From: Clostridia bacterium
GTDB lineage: Bacteria; Bacillota; UBA994; PWPR01
DNA length: 6,272 bases
Assembly: GCA_003557085.1 (NCBI GenBank)
Contig: PWPR01000164.1
Span: 1-6,272 of the forward strand
Reading direction: 5' to 3'
The notes under the pieces are model-generated. The model was not told the origin of the DNA, made no database searches, and saw nothing but the letters and a program-made list of their open reading frames with translations. This document shows, piece after piece, positions 5,982-6,272 of this stretch (position 1 is the first letter of the stretch; every line of letters begins with the position of its first letter). A program made the position numbers and the translations under genes.

Positions 5982-6164
5982 TTGAGAAAGAAAACGATTA
6001 CTATCTATTTAAGGCTTACAATACTACTTCTTACTTCAATTATATTTACAATCTATAATAGTAATTTTTCAATATCAGTTTACATAGATACAGAAAATTT
6101 TGATGTTTTTGGCATAGGTGTAGTGCACAAAAGCTGTAACAACAATATTAATTTACTTAGCTAA
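5982..6164 (+). CDS. Doubtful small exported or membrane peptide
   Basis: A 60-residue frame begins with TTG at 5982 and ends at the stop at 6162-6164. Residues 2-4 are R-K-K, and a hydrophobic stretch runs from about 6 to 24, like a signal peptide or membrane anchor, followed by a short polar tail with one cysteine. No Shine-Dalgarno is visible and there is no in-frame ATG, so it may not be expressed. The stretch SISVYID after the hydrophobic part faintly recalls SPSLYIE at the mature N-terminus of the adhesin, which also starts with TTG. It could be a truncated relative, or chance. No family is recognised. Confidence 0.28.
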   Translation: MRKKTITIYLRLTILLLTSIIFTIYNSNFSISVYIDTENFDVFGIGVVHKSCNNNINLLS

Positions 6165-6272
6165 TATAAACTATGCTTCTTATGTAGTAAAGAAACAAAT
6201 ACTGTATTAATGAGGTTGCTTTTGAAGCAAGACAGGATAAAAACATATACGCTGTTTTCTTATCACCAGTCA
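6165..6272 (+). other. Right-edge region with two open plus frames
   Basis: Two plus-strand frames stay open to the window end. One has an ATG at 6210 giving MRLLLKQDRIKTYTLFSYHQ. The other is open from the stop at 6188 and includes NEVAFEARQDKNIYAVFLSP, which looks protein-like in composition. Neither has a ribosome binding site and both are too short to assign. A small hairpin (TTGCTT at 6216-6221, AAGCAA at 6225-6230) falls inside them. Confidence 0.2.

Overview
This is an AT-rich window, most likely from a low-GC bacterium. A consensus Shine-Dalgarno (GGAGG) and an AfsR/SARP-type regulator with an N-terminal receiver-like domain would fit a Firmicute (Clostridia-like), but this is an inference, not a firm assignment. 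The standard genetic code fits every frame examined. The first ten bases match the 3' tail of the Illumina TruSeq adapter, so position 1 is probably a raw contig end.

Layout. (1) Positions 1-3159, minus strand: the N-terminal 1053 codons of a very large secreted modular protein, open at the left edge. It has a TTG start, a signal peptide, beta-rich domains of the type found in giant surface proteins, and then a chain of Ig-like, YDG and MBG modules. It is probably a cell-surface or secreted adhesin. (2) Positions 3160-3599: non-coding, with two perfect palindromes and several inverted repeats, probably including the adhesin promoter. (3) Positions 3600-4603, plus strand: a decayed IS30-family element whose transposase is broken in all frames and has lost the three DDE catalytic residues. 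(4) Positions 4621-4652: a strong rho-independent terminator. (5) Positions 4677-5738, minus strand: a complete 353-residue regulator with a degenerate receiver, a winged helix and a BTAD domain. (6) Positions 5739-6272: its promoter region, with a hairpin overlapping the predicted -10 and several short direct repeats. A doubtful small exported ORF and weak coding potential running off the right edge follow.

How it may fit together: the regulator and the adhesin lie on the same strand, separated by the dead IS element and the terminator, so they are not one operon. Regulation of the adhesin by the SARP-like protein is plausible from proximity only. The receiver-like domain lacks the phospho-acceptor aspartate, so the regulator is unlikely to be switched by ordinary two-component phosphorylation, and no histidine kinase is in view. 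I see no tRNA, rRNA, CRISPR or phage structural gene.
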